64,000 nucleotides of DNA from Haloarcula japonica DSM 6131 (GTDB taxonomy: Archaea > Halobacteriota > Halobacteria > Halobacteriales > Haloarculaceae), in assembly GCF_000336635.1 (NCBI RefSeq), contig NZ_AOLY01000002.1:40233-104232 (forward strand). The letters run 5' to 3'. The notes under the pieces were generated by a model. That model did no database searches. It saw nothing but the letters and a program-made list of their open reading frames with translations, and was not told the origin of the DNA. Both the position numbers and the translations under genes were made by a program. Position 1 is the stretch's first letter; every line of letters starts with the position of its first letter. This document shows positions 43,175-52,121 of this stretch, one piece after another.

Positions 43175-44479
43175 TCACTCGGTTCGCTCGTAGGCACCAT
43201 CTCGTCGGAGTCGGGCCTGCTCGCGAACGATAGCCGGCGTCCGACAGCGGCCCGGTTCGCCGGTGACTTGCGGCACAGTACAGTTGTTACAGCTCTCACA
43301 CAGCGCGTCCGCACCGGCGAGCAGGCGCGCGCCGAGTCGCGGTTCGGCGTAGAACGGACGGGCCATCCCGACCGCGTCGGCGGCAGCGGTCGTTCCGGTC
43401 GCTCCGAGAAACCGGTCGCAGTCGGCCCGCGTCCGAAGCCCGCCCTCTAGCAGGACCGGCACGTCCACACGCTCGCGGACAGCCCGGCAGAAGTCGGCGT
43501 TCCAGCCTGGGTCGCGGCCGAAACGTCGAGCCTGCAGTTGATTGAGCAATCGAACAGCACGCGCTCGAAGTCGGCTACCGAAGACCGCCGCGTAGTCGTC
43601 CTGTAGGTCACTGGCATCCCAGGCTCGGTCCGGGAACGCGCCGCGGACGATACTCATGTCCCAGAACGGGGACACCTCAACCGGAACGAGGCCGTCATAG
43701 CCGATGGCCGCCGCTCGGGTCGCAATGGCCACGCCATCTCTCCGGGAAAGATGCCGTCGAACGAAACTCGGCGCAGCGGTCTCGGCTGGAACTTTCGTGA
43801 CCAGTGGGACATTGCCGGCGTGTTCTCGAACGGCGTCGTGGATTGCTTCGAGGAACCGAACGCCGTCCCGGAACTCGTCGCTCCGGCGGTTGTAGAACGG
43901 CGAGAGGAACTGCTGGATTATGCTCATGTTCGCCGCCGAGAGGTGGATGCCGTCGTAGCCCGCGTCGACGGCGTAGCCAGCACAGCGCCCGAACTGCTCG
44001 GCCAGTTCCCATACCTCGCTCGTCGAGAGCACGTCCGGCTGCAGCGAAATCAGCCCAGCCCGGTCCAGCGCCCGGAGCTGCCACGGCGGACGGCTGACAG
44101 CAAGCTGGCGCTGATCCGGGTGCTGGCGGCGGTACTCGGCATGCCACGTCGCCATGCTCCGGAGGCCGCCATGGGCCAGTTGCAGGAAAATGCGACCGCC
44201 GTGGTCGTGAATCGCCCCGGTGAGCCGTTCGAGTCGCTCGACGAAGGCCGGGTCGTGAACCCGCGTCATGTTCGGCGCGGCACAGCCACCACGGTCGGTG
44301 ACGATGCTCGCCCCCTGGAAGAGGAGGCCGACACCCGTGGCCGCCGTCGGTTCGAGTTCGTCGATAAGTGTGTCGACGGCGGCCTCGCCGTTGCCCGCAC
44401 ACTCCAGTACCGGTGCGCGATACAGCCGGTTGGGGACCTCGACGCCACCGATCTGCAGCGGCGTCTCCAGCGCGGTCAC
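43175..44479 (-). CDS. NADH:flavin oxidoreductase, Old Yellow Enzyme-like with Fe-S motif
   Basis: A 434-aa FMN-dependent TIM-barrel oxidoreductase. Flavin-site landmarks: VPNRLYRAPVLECAGNGEAA at the N-terminus, IFLQLAHGGLRS, GYDGIHLSAANMSIIQQFLS, PLVTKVPAE and VPVLLEGGLRTRADCDRFLG. At the C-terminus C-E-S-C-N-N-C-T and a further Cys in GEPGRCRTP give the four ligands of a [4Fe-4S] cluster, as in 2,4-dienoyl-CoA reductase-type enzymes, but the C-terminal FAD/NAD domains are absent. It starts with GTG at 44479, overlapping the upstream gene by 4 bp (GTGA). Substrate unknown. Confidence 0.88.
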   Translation of the reverse strand: MTALETPLQIGGVEVPNRLYRAPVLECAGNGEAAVDTLIDELEPTAATGVGLLFQGASIVTDRGGCAAPNMTRVHDPAFVERLERLTGAIHDHGGRIFLQLAHGGLRSMATWHAEYRRQHPDQRQLAVSRPPWQLRALDRAGLISLQPDVLSTSEVWELAEQFGRCAGYAVDAGYDGIHLSAANMSIIQQFLSPFYNRRSDEFRDGVRFLEAIHDAVREHAGNVPLVTKVPAETAAPSFVRRHLSRRDGVAIATRAAAIGYDGLVPVEVSPFWDMSIVRGAFPDRAWDASDLQDDYAAVFGSRLRARAVRLLNQLQARRFGRDPGWNADFCRAVRERVDVPVLLEGGLRTRADCDRFLGATGTTAAADAVGMARPFYAEPRLGARLLAGADALCESCNNCTVPQVTGEPGRCRTPAIVREQARLRRDGAYERTE

Positions 44480-44763
44480 GACTGCTCGCGCTCGTCGAAC
44501 GTCGCCTCGGTGCGGGCGCTATCCTGTGGTGTCACCTGCTGGATGGCCGCCCGGACTTCCGTCGGCGAGTCGAACTCGCCGTCGGTACTCCGCTCGATTG
44601 CGGCCGAAAGATCCTCTGCGGGTGGGGCGGCGCTGCCGTACTCATCTGCCAGTTCCTCCACGCGGACCGGGTACGCGGCCCCGCCGGTGGTGCGGTCGAC
44701 CGTCGCCTCGACCCGGCGGGCGCGCTCGCTGGCCCGCTGCCGTGCCGTCCGCTGTGGATCCAT
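44476..44763 (-). CDS. small haloarchaeal protein, unknown function
   Basis: A 95-aa acidic protein starting MDPQRTARQRASERARRVEA at 44763, placed 27 bp from a TATA-like GCAGTATTTTTG. It contains A-A-Y-P-V-R-V-E-E-L-A-D-E-Y-G-S, which resembles the N-terminal part of DUF5789-like proteins, but the C-terminal G-R-K-G-Y-S-D-R-D-P signature is missing. GTGA overlap with the flavin oxidoreductase suggests co-translation. No function can be offered. Confidence 0.6.
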   Translation of the reverse strand: MDPQRTARQRASERARRVEATVDRTTGGAAYPVRVEELADEYGSAAPPAEDLSAAIERSTDGEFDSPTEVRAAIQQVTPQDSARTEATFDEREQS

Positions 44764-44801
44764 GTGCAACACTAGCATATCCGTCGACAAAAATACTGCC
44801 G

Positions 44802-45329
44802 TTACTTCTCGACCGGGAGCAACGCCACACGCTCCCGAACGGCGTCGGGAAGGCCCCCGGCCGTCGCGTCGAGTTCAGTGTCCGTCACGTCGAAAAAGGC
44901 CCGGATGCGGTCGGCGTTGTACTCGCCCAAGGTGGACGTCGTCGTAAGCTCCTCGCGAACGTCGTCTTTAGCTGCCTCAATACCGTTCTGTTGGCTTTTT
45001 CCTACGTGAGTATCCGTCCGGTCGTGGTCGACGATGACGGCGACGACGGGGCAGGTCCCCTCGCTGACGCCCATCGTCAGCGCGCGGTTGATTTGACGGC
45101 GGCCGGCCGCGTACAGCAGGATTTCGACGCCGAAATCCTCCGCGATGGCGTCGCCCCGGTCGTGGGCCCGGGTCGCGAGTTCGACGGCCAGTTCGAGATG
45201 GGCGCGGTCTACGACGTATCGGGCGTCGAACGCCTGCACCGTGACGCCGTGGCGATCGCCGATTGCACTGAGCGTCGCCACGAACGCCCCCACGTCGTCG
45301 ATTTCAGCAGTGCCTTCGACGACCCGCAT
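44802..45329 (-). CDS. cgi121: KEOPS complex subunit Cgi121
   Basis: Cgi121 binds the 3-prime CCA end of tRNA for the KEOPS complex, which makes t6A37 in ANN-decoding tRNAs. The 175-aa product contains the family blocks ARYVVDRAHLELAVELATRA and ILLYAAGRRQINRALTMGVS, then VVAVIVDHDRTD. Its ATG overlaps the stop of hel308 (TGATG), so translation is coupled; this hel308-cgi121 linkage is common in haloarchaea. The rest of KEOPS (kae1-bud32, pcc1) is not in the window. Confidence 0.92.
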   Translation of the reverse strand: MRVVEGTAEIDDVGAFVATLSAIGDRHGVTVQAFDARYVVDRAHLELAVELATRAHDRGDAIAEDFGVEILLYAAGRRQINRALTMGVSEGTCPVVAVIVDHDRTDTHVGKSQQNGIEAAKDDVREELTTTSTLGEYNADRIRAFFDVTDTELDATAGGLPDAVRERVALLPVEK

Positions 45330-47731
45330 CAGAAATCACCCAGACTCGACTGGTCATCATTGGCTGTCGATTCGGCGTTCGTGTCCCCATCTTCACCGTC
45401 GTCAAGGTCAACAGACACGTCGGGCGCGGGCTCGACGCCCTCCATCGACGGGTCACGGTGGCCGGCGCTTTCGAGGACGTTTTCGGCCGTCTTCCGGCGG
45501 CCCCGGAGCGCCGCCAACACGACGGCTTTGTCCGCGTCCCGGAGCTGTGCGCGGTCGGTGATGCCGGCCTGAAACAGCCGTCGTGCGCGCTTGCGGCCGA
45601 CGCCGCGGACGCCGGCCAGGTCGACCAGTTCCTCGCGGACGCCGTGTTCGACGCGAATGCGGGCCTCGCTGATGGCCCGGGCGGCGTCCAGATCGACCTC
45701 ACTGGCCAGCGATTCAGCGGCCCCCAGCAGCCACTGGGCGGTTTCGACTTTCCCACGAATGTCGCCCGGGCCGACCCCGTATCGCTCCGTGATGGTGGCC
45801 TCGTCGACCTCCGTCGCCCAGTCTTCGAGCAGGCGGGCGGTCTTCAGCGCCGAGAGCCAGTCCTCGAAGCGACCCTCCTCGAATTCCGAGGGCGTGGGGC
45901 CCAGCAGCTCGTCCTCGCGCTCGAACAGCTCCATCTCGTATTCCTCCCGGTCGCCCGAGCGGAGGTACAGCTGGTACATGTCCGGCGTCCGCGAGACGAG
46001 GTGGTACAGGCCCAGCGCGGAGATGTCGTCCGGGTCCCTGTCGGCGTCGGCGCTCTCGTCAGCGTCCTCGGCCAGTTCACTTGCCGTGGTGAATCCGCTG
46101 TCAGCCGGCGGTTCCGGGGGCGTCTCAGACGGCGCTCCACTTGCCGACGTACTGTCGCTGGCTCCCCGCTCCCAGTCCCGGAGGCCGTCGACGATTTCGG
46201 CGGCGCTCATCGGATCCAGATAGAGCCGCGAGACGGTGTGGCCCAGCGAAGTGGCGTCGAGTTCGCCGCCCTCGATTTCGAGGAAGTCGTTCCGCTGAAG
46301 GTACGTAAGCACGTCGTCGACGACCCGTTCGAGCTGGCCGCCCTCGTCGGTCTGGCTGGCGTACAGCGTCTGTTCGAGGAACTCAAGCAGTCCCTCGCGG
46401 GAACGGGCGAAACCGGAAGCGACCGTCGCGAGGATGTGGGTCCGTAGCGCCGGCTCGGCCGCGAGTTTCGACCGGACCGGTTCCGGGTCGGCCCAGACAT
46501 AGCGCTCAAACAGCTCGTCCACCTCGTCGTGGCTGGAGGCGATGAGGACCGCCTCGCCGTAGGGATCGAGTCCCGGGCGGCCGGCCCGCCCCATCATCTG
46601 GTGGACTTCGAGCACCGAGAGCGGGGCCATCCCGCCGGCCGAACCGTCGTAGCGCCGCCAGTCGCGGACCACGACGCGCCGGGAGGGCGTGTTGACCCCG
46701 GCCGCGAGCGTCGGCGTCGCACAGACGACCTTCACGAGCCGGTCCCGGAAGGCGTCCTCGACAAGTTCGCGATGGCCCCGCGAGAGGCCGGCGTGGTGAA
46801 ACGCCGCCCCGTCCGCGACGGCGTCCGCGAGGTCATCGCTTGTCTCCGTGTCGCTCACGTCCCGTATCTCCTCGGCGATATCGGCCAATTGGGCCCGCTC
46901 CTCGTCGGTGAGGTGGGGTCGGACGGTGTTGGCAAGCCGGCCCGCCGCCGCCTCGGCGTTGCGCCGGGAGTTGACGAACACCAGCGTCGAGCCGTCGTCC
47001 TCCAGCGTATCACGGACGATAGCCGCCGTCTGTTTCTCGTTGTTCTGCACCGAGAGCCGCTGCTGACTCCCGTCTTCGAGATGCAGCGCCTGCCCGTAGT
47101 GGACCCCCTTCTGGAGGTCGATTGGCCGCCAGTCCGAGTCGACGAGCCCCGCGTCGAGCCACGTCGCCAGCGCCTCCGCGTTGCCGATGGTCGCCGACAG
47201 CGCGACGGTCTGCAGGTCGGGGTTGAGCCGGCGGAGCTTCGCCAGCGTCACCTCCAATGTCGGCCCCCGCTCGCCGTCATCGACCAGGTGGACCTCATCG
47301 GTGACGACGCAGGTGAGGTCCTCTATCCAGGGGGCGTCGTTCCGGACAAGCGAGTCCACCTTCTCACTGGTGGCGACGACGATATCTTTGTCCGCGAGCC
47401 ATCCCCCCTCCGACTCGTAGTTCCCTGTCGAGACGCCGATGTCGAGGCCGTACTGTTCGAACTCCTCGAAGTCGGCCTGCTTCTCGCTGGCCAGCGCCCG
47501 CAGCGGAACGATGTACAGCGCCGTGCCGCCGCGGGCGACCGAGGAGAGCATCGCTAGCTCGGCGATAAGGGTCTTCCCGCTCGCCGTCGGAATCGACGCG
47601 ACCAGGTTCTCCCCCTCGGTGACGCCGGCCTCGACGGCCTCGGCCTGGGGCGGGTACAGCTCCTCGATACCGTCGTCGCGCAGGTGGTCCGGGAGCCACT
47701 CGGGCACGCCCGGCAGGTCCGCAACGTCCAT
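45329..47731 (-). CDS. hel308: ATP-dependent DNA helicase Hel308
   Basis: Superfamily 2 helicase that unwinds 3-prime-tailed DNA at stalled forks, related to human HELQ and PolQ helicase. The 800-aa product has Q-motif region [16 protein letters not shown], Walker [10 protein letters not shown] (46-54), TDEVH (Walker B), [13 protein letters not shown], later [34 protein letters not shown] and the ratchet and helix-hairpin-helix region [20 protein letters not shown]. The tail ends D-D-Q-S-S-L-G-D-F, a candidate PCNA-interaction or RPA-contact motif. TATA-like CAGTTTAAATC upstream at about 47757-47767. Co-translated with cgi121. Confidence 0.96.
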   Translation of the reverse strand: MDVADLPGVPEWLPDHLRDDGIEELYPPQAEAVEAGVTEGENLVASIPTASGKTLIAELAMLSSVARGGTALYIVPLRALASEKQADFEEFEQYGLDIGVSTGNYESEGGWLADKDIVVATSEKVDSLVRNDAPWIEDLTCVVTDEVHLVDDGERGPTLEVTLAKLRRLNPDLQTVALSATIGNAEALATWLDAGLVDSDWRPIDLQKGVHYGQALHLEDGSQQRLSVQNNEKQTAAIVRDTLEDDGSTLVFVNSRRNAEAAAGRLANTVRPHLTDEERAQLADIAEEIRDVSDTETSDDLADAVADGAAFHHAGLSRGHRELVEDAFRDRLVKVVCATPTLAAGVNTPSRRVVVRDWRRYDGSAGGMAPLSVLEVHQMMGRAGRPGLDPYGEAVLIASSHDEVDELFERYVWADPEPVRSKLAAEPALRTHILATVASGFARSREGLLEFLEQTLYASQTDEGGQLERVVDDVLTYLQRNDFLEIEGGELDATSLGHTVSRLYLDPMSAAEIVDGLRDWERGASDSTSASGAPSETPPEPPADSGFTTASELAEDADESADADRDPDDISALGLYHLVSRTPDMYQLYLRSGDREEYEMELFEREDELLGPTPSEFEEGRFEDWLSALKTARLLEDWATEVDEATITERYGVGPGDIRGKVETAQWLLGAAESLASEVDLDAARAISEARIRVEHGVREELVDLAGVRGVGRKRARRLFQAGITDRAQLRDADKAVVLAALRGRRKTAENVLESAGHRDPSMEGVEPAPDVSVDLDDGEDGDTNAESTANDDQSSLGDF

Positions 47732-47846
47732 TACACCTCGCTTGGGTCCTGGCCCGATTTAAACTGTCGCACTGCAACCGCCTCGCCACGCTCCCGGGTC
47801 AATCGCCGAGGGGAACGCCTTTGCCCGCGAGCGGCCAAGACGTGGT

Positions 47847-48092
47847 ATGCGAGTCGAGTACGACTACGACACCTGTATCGGCATGTTCCAGTGTGTCGCG
47901 GAGTGGGACGCCTTCGAGCGCGACGAGGACGCCGGCAAGGCGGTGCTGGCGGACAGCGAGGAAACCGATGCGGACGTGTTCGTCCGAGACGTGCCCGACG
48001 ACGCCGAACTGGACGCGAAGTTCGCGGCCCGGTCCTGTCCGGTCGACGCCATCACGATCTACGACGACGACGGCGAACAGCTCATTCCCTGA
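47847..48092 (+). CDS. ferredoxin-like protein with three cysteines
   Basis: An 81-aa electron carrier resembling monocluster archaeal ferredoxins: start V-E-Y-D-Y-D-T-C-I-G-M-F-Q-C and the late SCPVDAITIYDDDG. Only Cys10, Cys16 and Cys64 are present; the second and third cysteines of C-x2-C-x2-C are reduced to one, so a [3Fe-4S] cluster is likely rather than [4Fe-4S]. It is divergent from hel308 and its end overlaps the convergent MaoC gene by 11 bp. Redox partner unknown. Confidence 0.85.
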   Translation: MRVEYDYDTCIGMFQCVAEWDAFERDEDAGKAVLADSEETDADVFVRDVPDDAELDAKFAARSCPVDAITIYDDDGEQLIP

Positions 48093-48528
48093 TTAGTCCT
48101 TCGACAGTCGCTTCGAGTACAACGGTGCCGACGGCGTCGCCGACAGCCGAGTCCGCGGCCGCCGTGTCGGCCTGCTCGGTTTCATCGCCGCGGTCGACGC
48201 GCTGGACGGTTACGTCACCGACGATATCGACGCCGCCGTCCGTCCGTGGGTCGACGCTTGCCACCGCCAGTTCACAGACCAGTGTCTCGCCGGTGTACAC
48301 CGGACGCTGGAACTGCAGCTCCATCCGTGAGGCGAGCACTTCGAGGTCGCCGCCGATGCTGGTCAGCAGTGACGCGGTGAGCAGCCCTTGGACCATCCGC
48401 CGACCTTCGGCGTCGGGCTCCGTGTGGCGGGCCTGGTCATCGCCGGAGAGGGCGGCGAACTGGTCGACGTCTTCGGGCCGGAACGTCCGCGTCTCGGTGA
48501 ACGTCTCACCGACTTCGACGGGAGGCAT
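48082..48528 (-). CDS. MaoC-like hotdog dehydratase
   Basis: A 148-aa hotdog-fold protein of the MaoC dehydratase class: MPPVEVGETFTETRTFRPED, then DVDQFAALSGDDQARHTEPD, and EGRRMVQGLLTASLLTSIGG. The canonical Asp is in S-G-D and the His aligns with Q-A-R-H, so catalysis is plausible though the motif deviates from D-x4-H. The frame extends to 48564; the ATG at 48528 is chosen. Convergent overlap with the ferredoxin-like gene. Substrate unknown; fatty-acyl-CoA is likely. Confidence 0.82.
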   Translation of the reverse strand: MPPVEVGETFTETRTFRPEDVDQFAALSGDDQARHTEPDAEGRRMVQGLLTASLLTSIGGDLEVLASRMELQFQRPVYTGETLVCELAVASVDPRTDGGVDIVGDVTVQRVDRGDETEQADTAAADSAVGDAVGTVVLEATVEGLIRE

Positions 48529-48612
48529 ATGCTGGGTTGTCGGCGCTTTGCAGCAAAAAGCCACGGCCTCGTCCCGAAACCCACAGGAGGCTGGGCACCT
48601 CAGGTCAGAGCG

Positions 48613-50082
48613 ATGTCGACTGGTGGTCCCCTCCGCCGTCTTCTGACTGCGTTCCCCGCATTGCTAGCCAGTGCAGGCCTCGTCGATAGAGAGAAGGCAA
48701 CGACTGCGACCGACCTCGCCGCACCGGTGATGGTCACGGGCGGCCTCCGCATCCTGCTGCGCCTCGCCGACTTCCTGATGGTCGGTTTAGCGCTCGGTGA
48801 CGCGGCCATCGCCGGCCTCGAACTCGGCTTCCAGTACTACTTCGTCGGGTTCGGGCTCTCGCTTGCGGTCTCCTCCGGGACGATCAGCGTCGTCTCACGG
48901 CTCCAGGGGGCTGACCGGCCCGAGCGGGCGAACCTCGCCGTCAAGCAGTCGCTGTGGATTGCACTGCTCGTCTCCGTTCCGCTGTCGGCGGTCTGCTGGC
49001 GCTATCCGGAGCTACTCGTGGGAGTCCTCACAGACGACTCGACGACGATTCGTCTGGGCGCGACGTATCTCGCCATCGTGATGTTGTCGCTGGCCCCGCG
49101 GTTCTGGAGCATGGTCGCCGCCCGCGCGCTGGCCGGCAGCGCCGACACGAAAACGCCGATGTACGTCCGCCTGCTGACGCTGCCGACGAACGTCCTGCTC
49201 AACGCCGTCCTCATCTTCGGCGTCGGCCCGTTCCCAGAACTCGGCATCGCCGGCGCGGCGTGGGGGACGACCATCGCGAACACGCTCGCGGCGGCGATCT
49301 TCCTCGGACTGTTGCTGTCCGGGCGCTACGTCGTCACGCTCCGCCCCGGCGGGACGCAGTTCAGCGCCGGCCTCATGCGTGAAATCGTCCGCGTCGCTCT
49401 CCCGCTGTCCGGGATGCGGCTGCTTCAGACGTTCGCCCGCTTCCCGTTCCTGTTCATCCTGGGCGTGCTGGGAACGCCGACGCTCGCGGCCTACGCCATC
49501 GGCCGCCGGGTGATGCTGCTCGCGCTGATGCCAGCGTGGGGGTACGCGACCGCCGCGTCGACGCTGGTCGGGCAGTCGCTGGGGGCCGGTGACGAAGGAG
49601 AGGCGACCGCCTACGGCTGGCAGACGCTTCGCGTAGCGCTCGCCGTCCAGATCGTGGCGGCGGTCCTGCTCGTGGCCTTCGCCCGCCCCATCGTCGCCCT
49701 GTTCGGGACCGCCTATCCCGACCTGGCAGCGGCGTTCGTCCGGGTGTTCGGCCTGCTCGTCGCCGGCTTCTCTATCTCCCGGACAATGCGGGGCAGCCTT
49801 CGCGGGGCCGGCGACACACGCTGGCCGCTGTACGGCACGTTCTTGGGCGGCTATTGCTACCGGCTCCCGGTGGCCGCCCTCGCCCTCCCGTCGTCGTTCG
49901 TCGTGACGGTTCCGGTCCTCGGTATCGCCGTCTCGCCGGGACTCGGGCTCGGACTGCCCGCGATCTTCGCCGCGCTCGTGGGCGACTTCTACCTGAAGGC
50001 CGCGGTCAACGCGGGCCGGTTCTGGTCCGGCGGGTGGCGCGACGTCGCCAGGCGGTCGGGCGTCGGTACGGCCGACGACTGA
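48613..50082 (+). CDS. MATE-family multidrug/toxin efflux transporter
   Basis: A 489-aa polytopic exporter with about 12 membrane helices in two homologous halves. The MATE patterns include APVMVTGGLRILLRLADFLM, GLELGFQYYFVGFGLSLAVS, SMVAARALAGSADTKTPMYV and the second-half GYATAASTLVGQSLGAGDEG. Likely a Na+- or H+-coupled antiporter. The frame reaches 48388, but the ATG at 48613 fits. Substrates cannot be predicted. It stands alone between MaoC and RidA-family genes. Confidence 0.9.
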   Translation: MSTGGPLRRLLTAFPALLASAGLVDREKATTATDLAAPVMVTGGLRILLRLADFLMVGLALGDAAIAGLELGFQYYFVGFGLSLAVSSGTISVVSRLQGADRPERANLAVKQSLWIALLVSVPLSAVCWRYPELLVGVLTDDSTTIRLGATYLAIVMLSLAPRFWSMVAARALAGSADTKTPMYVRLLTLPTNVLLNAVLIFGVGPFPELGIAGAAWGTTIANTLAAAIFLGLLLSGRYVVTLRPGGTQFSAGLMREIVRVALPLSGMRLLQTFARFPFLFILGVLGTPTLAAYAIGRRVMLLALMPAWGYATAASTLVGQSLGAGDEGEATAYGWQTLRVALAVQIVAAVLLVAFARPIVALFGTAYPDLAAAFVRVFGLLVAGFSISRTMRGSLRGAGDTRWPLYGTFLGGYCYRLPVAALALPSSFVVTVPVLGIAVSPGLGLGLPAIFAALVGDFYLKAAVNAGRFWSGGWRDVARRSGVGTADD

Positions 50083-50116
50083 CGCTGCCGCCCGTCTCCG
50101 GACCGCCGACGACCGC

Positions 50117-50503
50117 TCACTCGACCTGTGCGACGGCTTCGACCTCGACGACGGCGTCCGGCGTCGCCAGCCCGCTCACTTCGACCATCGTCGCCACAGG
50201 GCGCACGTCGTCAAAGAACTCGCTGTGGGCCTCGCCGACCCGCTCCTGGTCGTCGATGTCGGTAACGTACATCCGTGTCTGGACCACGTCCGCGATAGCG
50301 GCGTCGAGGCCCGCCAGCGCGTCCGCGGCGATGCCGAAGGCGTGTTTCGTCTGTTCGTAGGGATCGCCCGGCGCGACGACCTCGCCGTCCTCGTCGGTGG
50401 CGATGGTGCCGGCGACGCGGACGGTGTCACCCGCACGTATCGCCCGTGAGTAGCCGACCTGCTGTTCCCAGGATGTACCCGTCGAGACGCGTTCGCGGCG
50501 CAT
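50117..50503 (-). CDS. RidA-family enamine/imine deaminase-like protein
   Basis: A 128-aa RidA/YjgF/Rid superfamily protein that typically hydrolyses reactive 2-aminoacrylate-type enamines. Recognisable: YSRAIRAGDTVRVAGTIATD, TKHAFGIAADALAGLDAAIA, and VVQTRMYVTDI with the substrate-binding Arg. The C-terminal Glu lies in V-E-V-E-A-V-A. Presence of Arg supports a RidA-like deaminase rather than an inactive paralogue. The ATG at 50503 is preferred over the longer frame to 50542. Convergent with the MATE gene. Confidence 0.88.
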   Translation of the reverse strand: MRRERVSTGTSWEQQVGYSRAIRAGDTVRVAGTIATDEDGEVVAPGDPYEQTKHAFGIAADALAGLDAAIADVVQTRMYVTDIDDQERVGEAHSEFFDDVRPVATMVEVSGLATPDAVVEVEAVAQVE

Positions 50504-50574
50504 ACCCAGGGGTCGGAGCGGGGCCCGAAAGTCGTTTCTCAAGTTTTAATGTCCGGCCCGAGATACCCATTGGC

Positions 50575-50670
50575 ATGAGCAAGGCCACGAAAATCGTCCT
50601 CGGAACCATCGGCGCGTCAGCGCTGCTGTCAATCGGCATCGTCATCAACCTCGTCCTGTTCTCGGCGTAG
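50575..50670 (+). CDS. 31-aa single-helix membrane microprotein
   Basis: A very small gene: M-S-K-A-T-K, then a hydrophobic helix (IVLGTIGASALLSIGIVINL) and the end V-L-F-S-A. TATA-like AAGTTTTAATG at 50541-50551 gives a leaderless start at 50575. Its TAG is directly followed by the ATG of the next gene (no spacing), so the two are co-translated. The two N-terminal Lys place the N-terminus in the cytoplasm. I recall similar sequences in other haloarchaea. Function unknown. Confidence 0.68.
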   Translation: MSKATKIVLGTIGASALLSIGIVINLVLFSA

Positions 50671-51456
50671 ATGTTCACCGAGCGTTCACTGACCGGCGAG
50701 CTGCCGGCAGTACGTGAGGCCTACGCCCCGGAGGCGCTCGTACTGAACTGTGACCGCGATTTCGAGACGCTCGACCCCGCAGTCGCGGAAGAGTTGCTGC
50801 TGGTGACCGACAGCCTCGATCAGATTTCCTACGACGGTGCGTGGCTCCCGACCACAGCGCCAGAAGTGCTACAGGAGTACATCGGGAAGAATCTCACCAT
50901 CGGGATGCCGGGCGACGGCGGCGTCGCCTGGACTCGCCAGACGGTGCCGCCCTGCGTGTTCGTCAAGCCGCGGCTAGAGACCTCGCCGGATGACTTCGTC
51001 TCGTTTCTCGTCGCCGAGGCGCTCGTCGAGGTCAGCCTCGACGAACCCGAGCATTTCCTTGGCTTTTTCCGCGATCAGTACCCGGCGTTCGTGACCGCGA
51101 CCGAGGACTACCTCGACGCGAACGCACGGTACCAGCTCGCAGCAGCCCTATACACCGCGTATCTCGGACGACAGACTCGGGTAGAGTTCACCGGCTGGGC
51201 CGGCGACTACCCGGACCTATACGCGGCGTGGGAGGACGCGGGCGAGCGACTGCAGCCCCGCCTCGGCGACCTCCCGAGCGAGATTGCACAGGGGCAGACG
51301 GAATTCGCCGCGGCCGCCGAACTCGCCTGTAGCGGTATCAAACACGGGCTTGGCCTGCCCGCGCCCTTCGACGCGCTTGACACCGACGCCTATCTAGAAC
51401 ATGGCGCTGACTACGCTGTCCAGTGGGCCGAGACAACCTTCGAGAAGATGGACTGA
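50671..51456 (+). CDS. conserved haloarchaeal protein (possibly DUF7089)
   Basis: A 261-aa soluble acidic protein: MFTERSLTGELPAVREAYAP, GMPGDGGVAWTRQTVPPCVF, and a helical C-terminus with FAAAAELACSGIKHGLGLPA. I associate it with DUF7089 (from memory). No catalytic motif is certain. Its start abuts the stop of the 31-aa microprotein, which suggests a soluble partner of that membrane peptide. A haloarchaea-specific family of unknown role. Confidence 0.7.
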   Translation: MFTERSLTGELPAVREAYAPEALVLNCDRDFETLDPAVAEELLLVTDSLDQISYDGAWLPTTAPEVLQEYIGKNLTIGMPGDGGVAWTRQTVPPCVFVKPRLETSPDDFVSFLVAEALVEVSLDEPEHFLGFFRDQYPAFVTATEDYLDANARYQLAAALYTAYLGRQTRVEFTGWAGDYPDLYAAWEDAGERLQPRLGDLPSEIAQGQTEFAAAAELACSGIKHGLGLPAPFDALDTDAYLEHGADYAVQWAETTFEKMD

Positions 51457-51550
51457 GGGGGCGAAATTGGAAGAGAGTCGGTTCGAACCCGGAACGAACT
51501 CAGTCGATACTTCGAAAAACGGCCTTTTACCCGCCTCACGTCGTCCCAGT

Positions 51551-51568
51551 CGGGAGGTCACCCTCCCG
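51551..51568 (+). promoter_or_regulatory. 5-prime leader hairpin before the Tat-secreted gene
   Basis: CGGGAGG (51551-51557), loop TCAC, CCTCCCG (51562-51568): a perfect 7-bp stem ending 7 bp before the ATG at 51576. GGGAGGT in the left arm resembles a Shine-Dalgarno sequence and would be hidden in the stem. A TATA-like CCTTTTACC at about 51523-51531 means the hairpin is in the mRNA leader. Structural control of translation is possible but speculative. Confidence 0.45.
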
Positions 51569-51575
51569 AGAGCAC

Positions 51576-52073
51576 ATGGACGAGCCCACTCCGACCCGAC
51601 GACGACTCCTTCGCGCGACCGGGGCCCTCACGATGGCCGCGGTCGGCGTGGGTGCCACCGGCACCGCGGCCGCCGGTGCAGGCAACGACAACGGCAAACA
51701 GTTCGGTCGCGTCTACGCCGACGACGTGTTGTGGCGCACGAACGTCGTGCACGTCCTCGACGAGCGACCGGACCCCGAGGACAGGATATATTTCCTCCAC
51801 GACGGCAGCGACCCGATTACGGCCAACGAGAACGTGAACGCGGGCCAGCTGTCCCCGTTCGTCTCTGAATCGGCCCCCGGTGACCGTGACTGGAACGGTG
51901 GCCAGTGGACCCACTTCAGTGCCGAGGTGACGGACATCGAGGCGTTCAACGAGGACGCCCCGGTCACGGACGACACGGCCGTCCTCGACGCCGACTACAT
52001 CGAGACGAGTCTCGGTCGGCCCGGCTTCGGCCCGCCGAACTTCTTCGTCTGTCCGCTGAACGGTCGCGCCTGA
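51576..52073 (+). CDS. Tat-secreted haloarchaeal protein, unknown function
   Basis: A 165-aa exported protein. The twin-arginine signal T-R-R-R-L-L-R-A-T-G-A-L with a hydrophobic core and A-A-A-G-A-G cleavage region is clear; no lipobox Cys follows, so it is probably released. The mature part is Asp/Asn-rich with DVLWRTNVVHVLDERPDPED, GQLSPFVSESAPGDRDWNGG and GRPGFGPPNFFVCPLNGRA. A single Cys. No family identified. It has its own TATA and a leader hairpin. Longer frame to 51423 lacks a signal and is rejected. Confidence 0.75.
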   Translation: MDEPTPTRRRLLRATGALTMAAVGVGATGTAAAGAGNDNGKQFGRVYADDVLWRTNVVHVLDERPDPEDRIYFLHDGSDPITANENVNAGQLSPFVSESAPGDRDWNGGQWTHFSAEVTDIEAFNEDAPVTDDTAVLDADYIETSLGRPGFGPPNFFVCPLNGRA

Positions 52074-52121
52074 GACCGTTCGGCCCCGCGATTCTCTGCG
52101 TTTACGCCAGAATACAGCGTC

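Noticed and set aside
51479..51491. T-arm-like GGTTCGAACCC after the DUF7089-like gene
   Set aside because: No matching acceptor, D-arm or anticodon arm can be paired around it, so it is not a tRNA.
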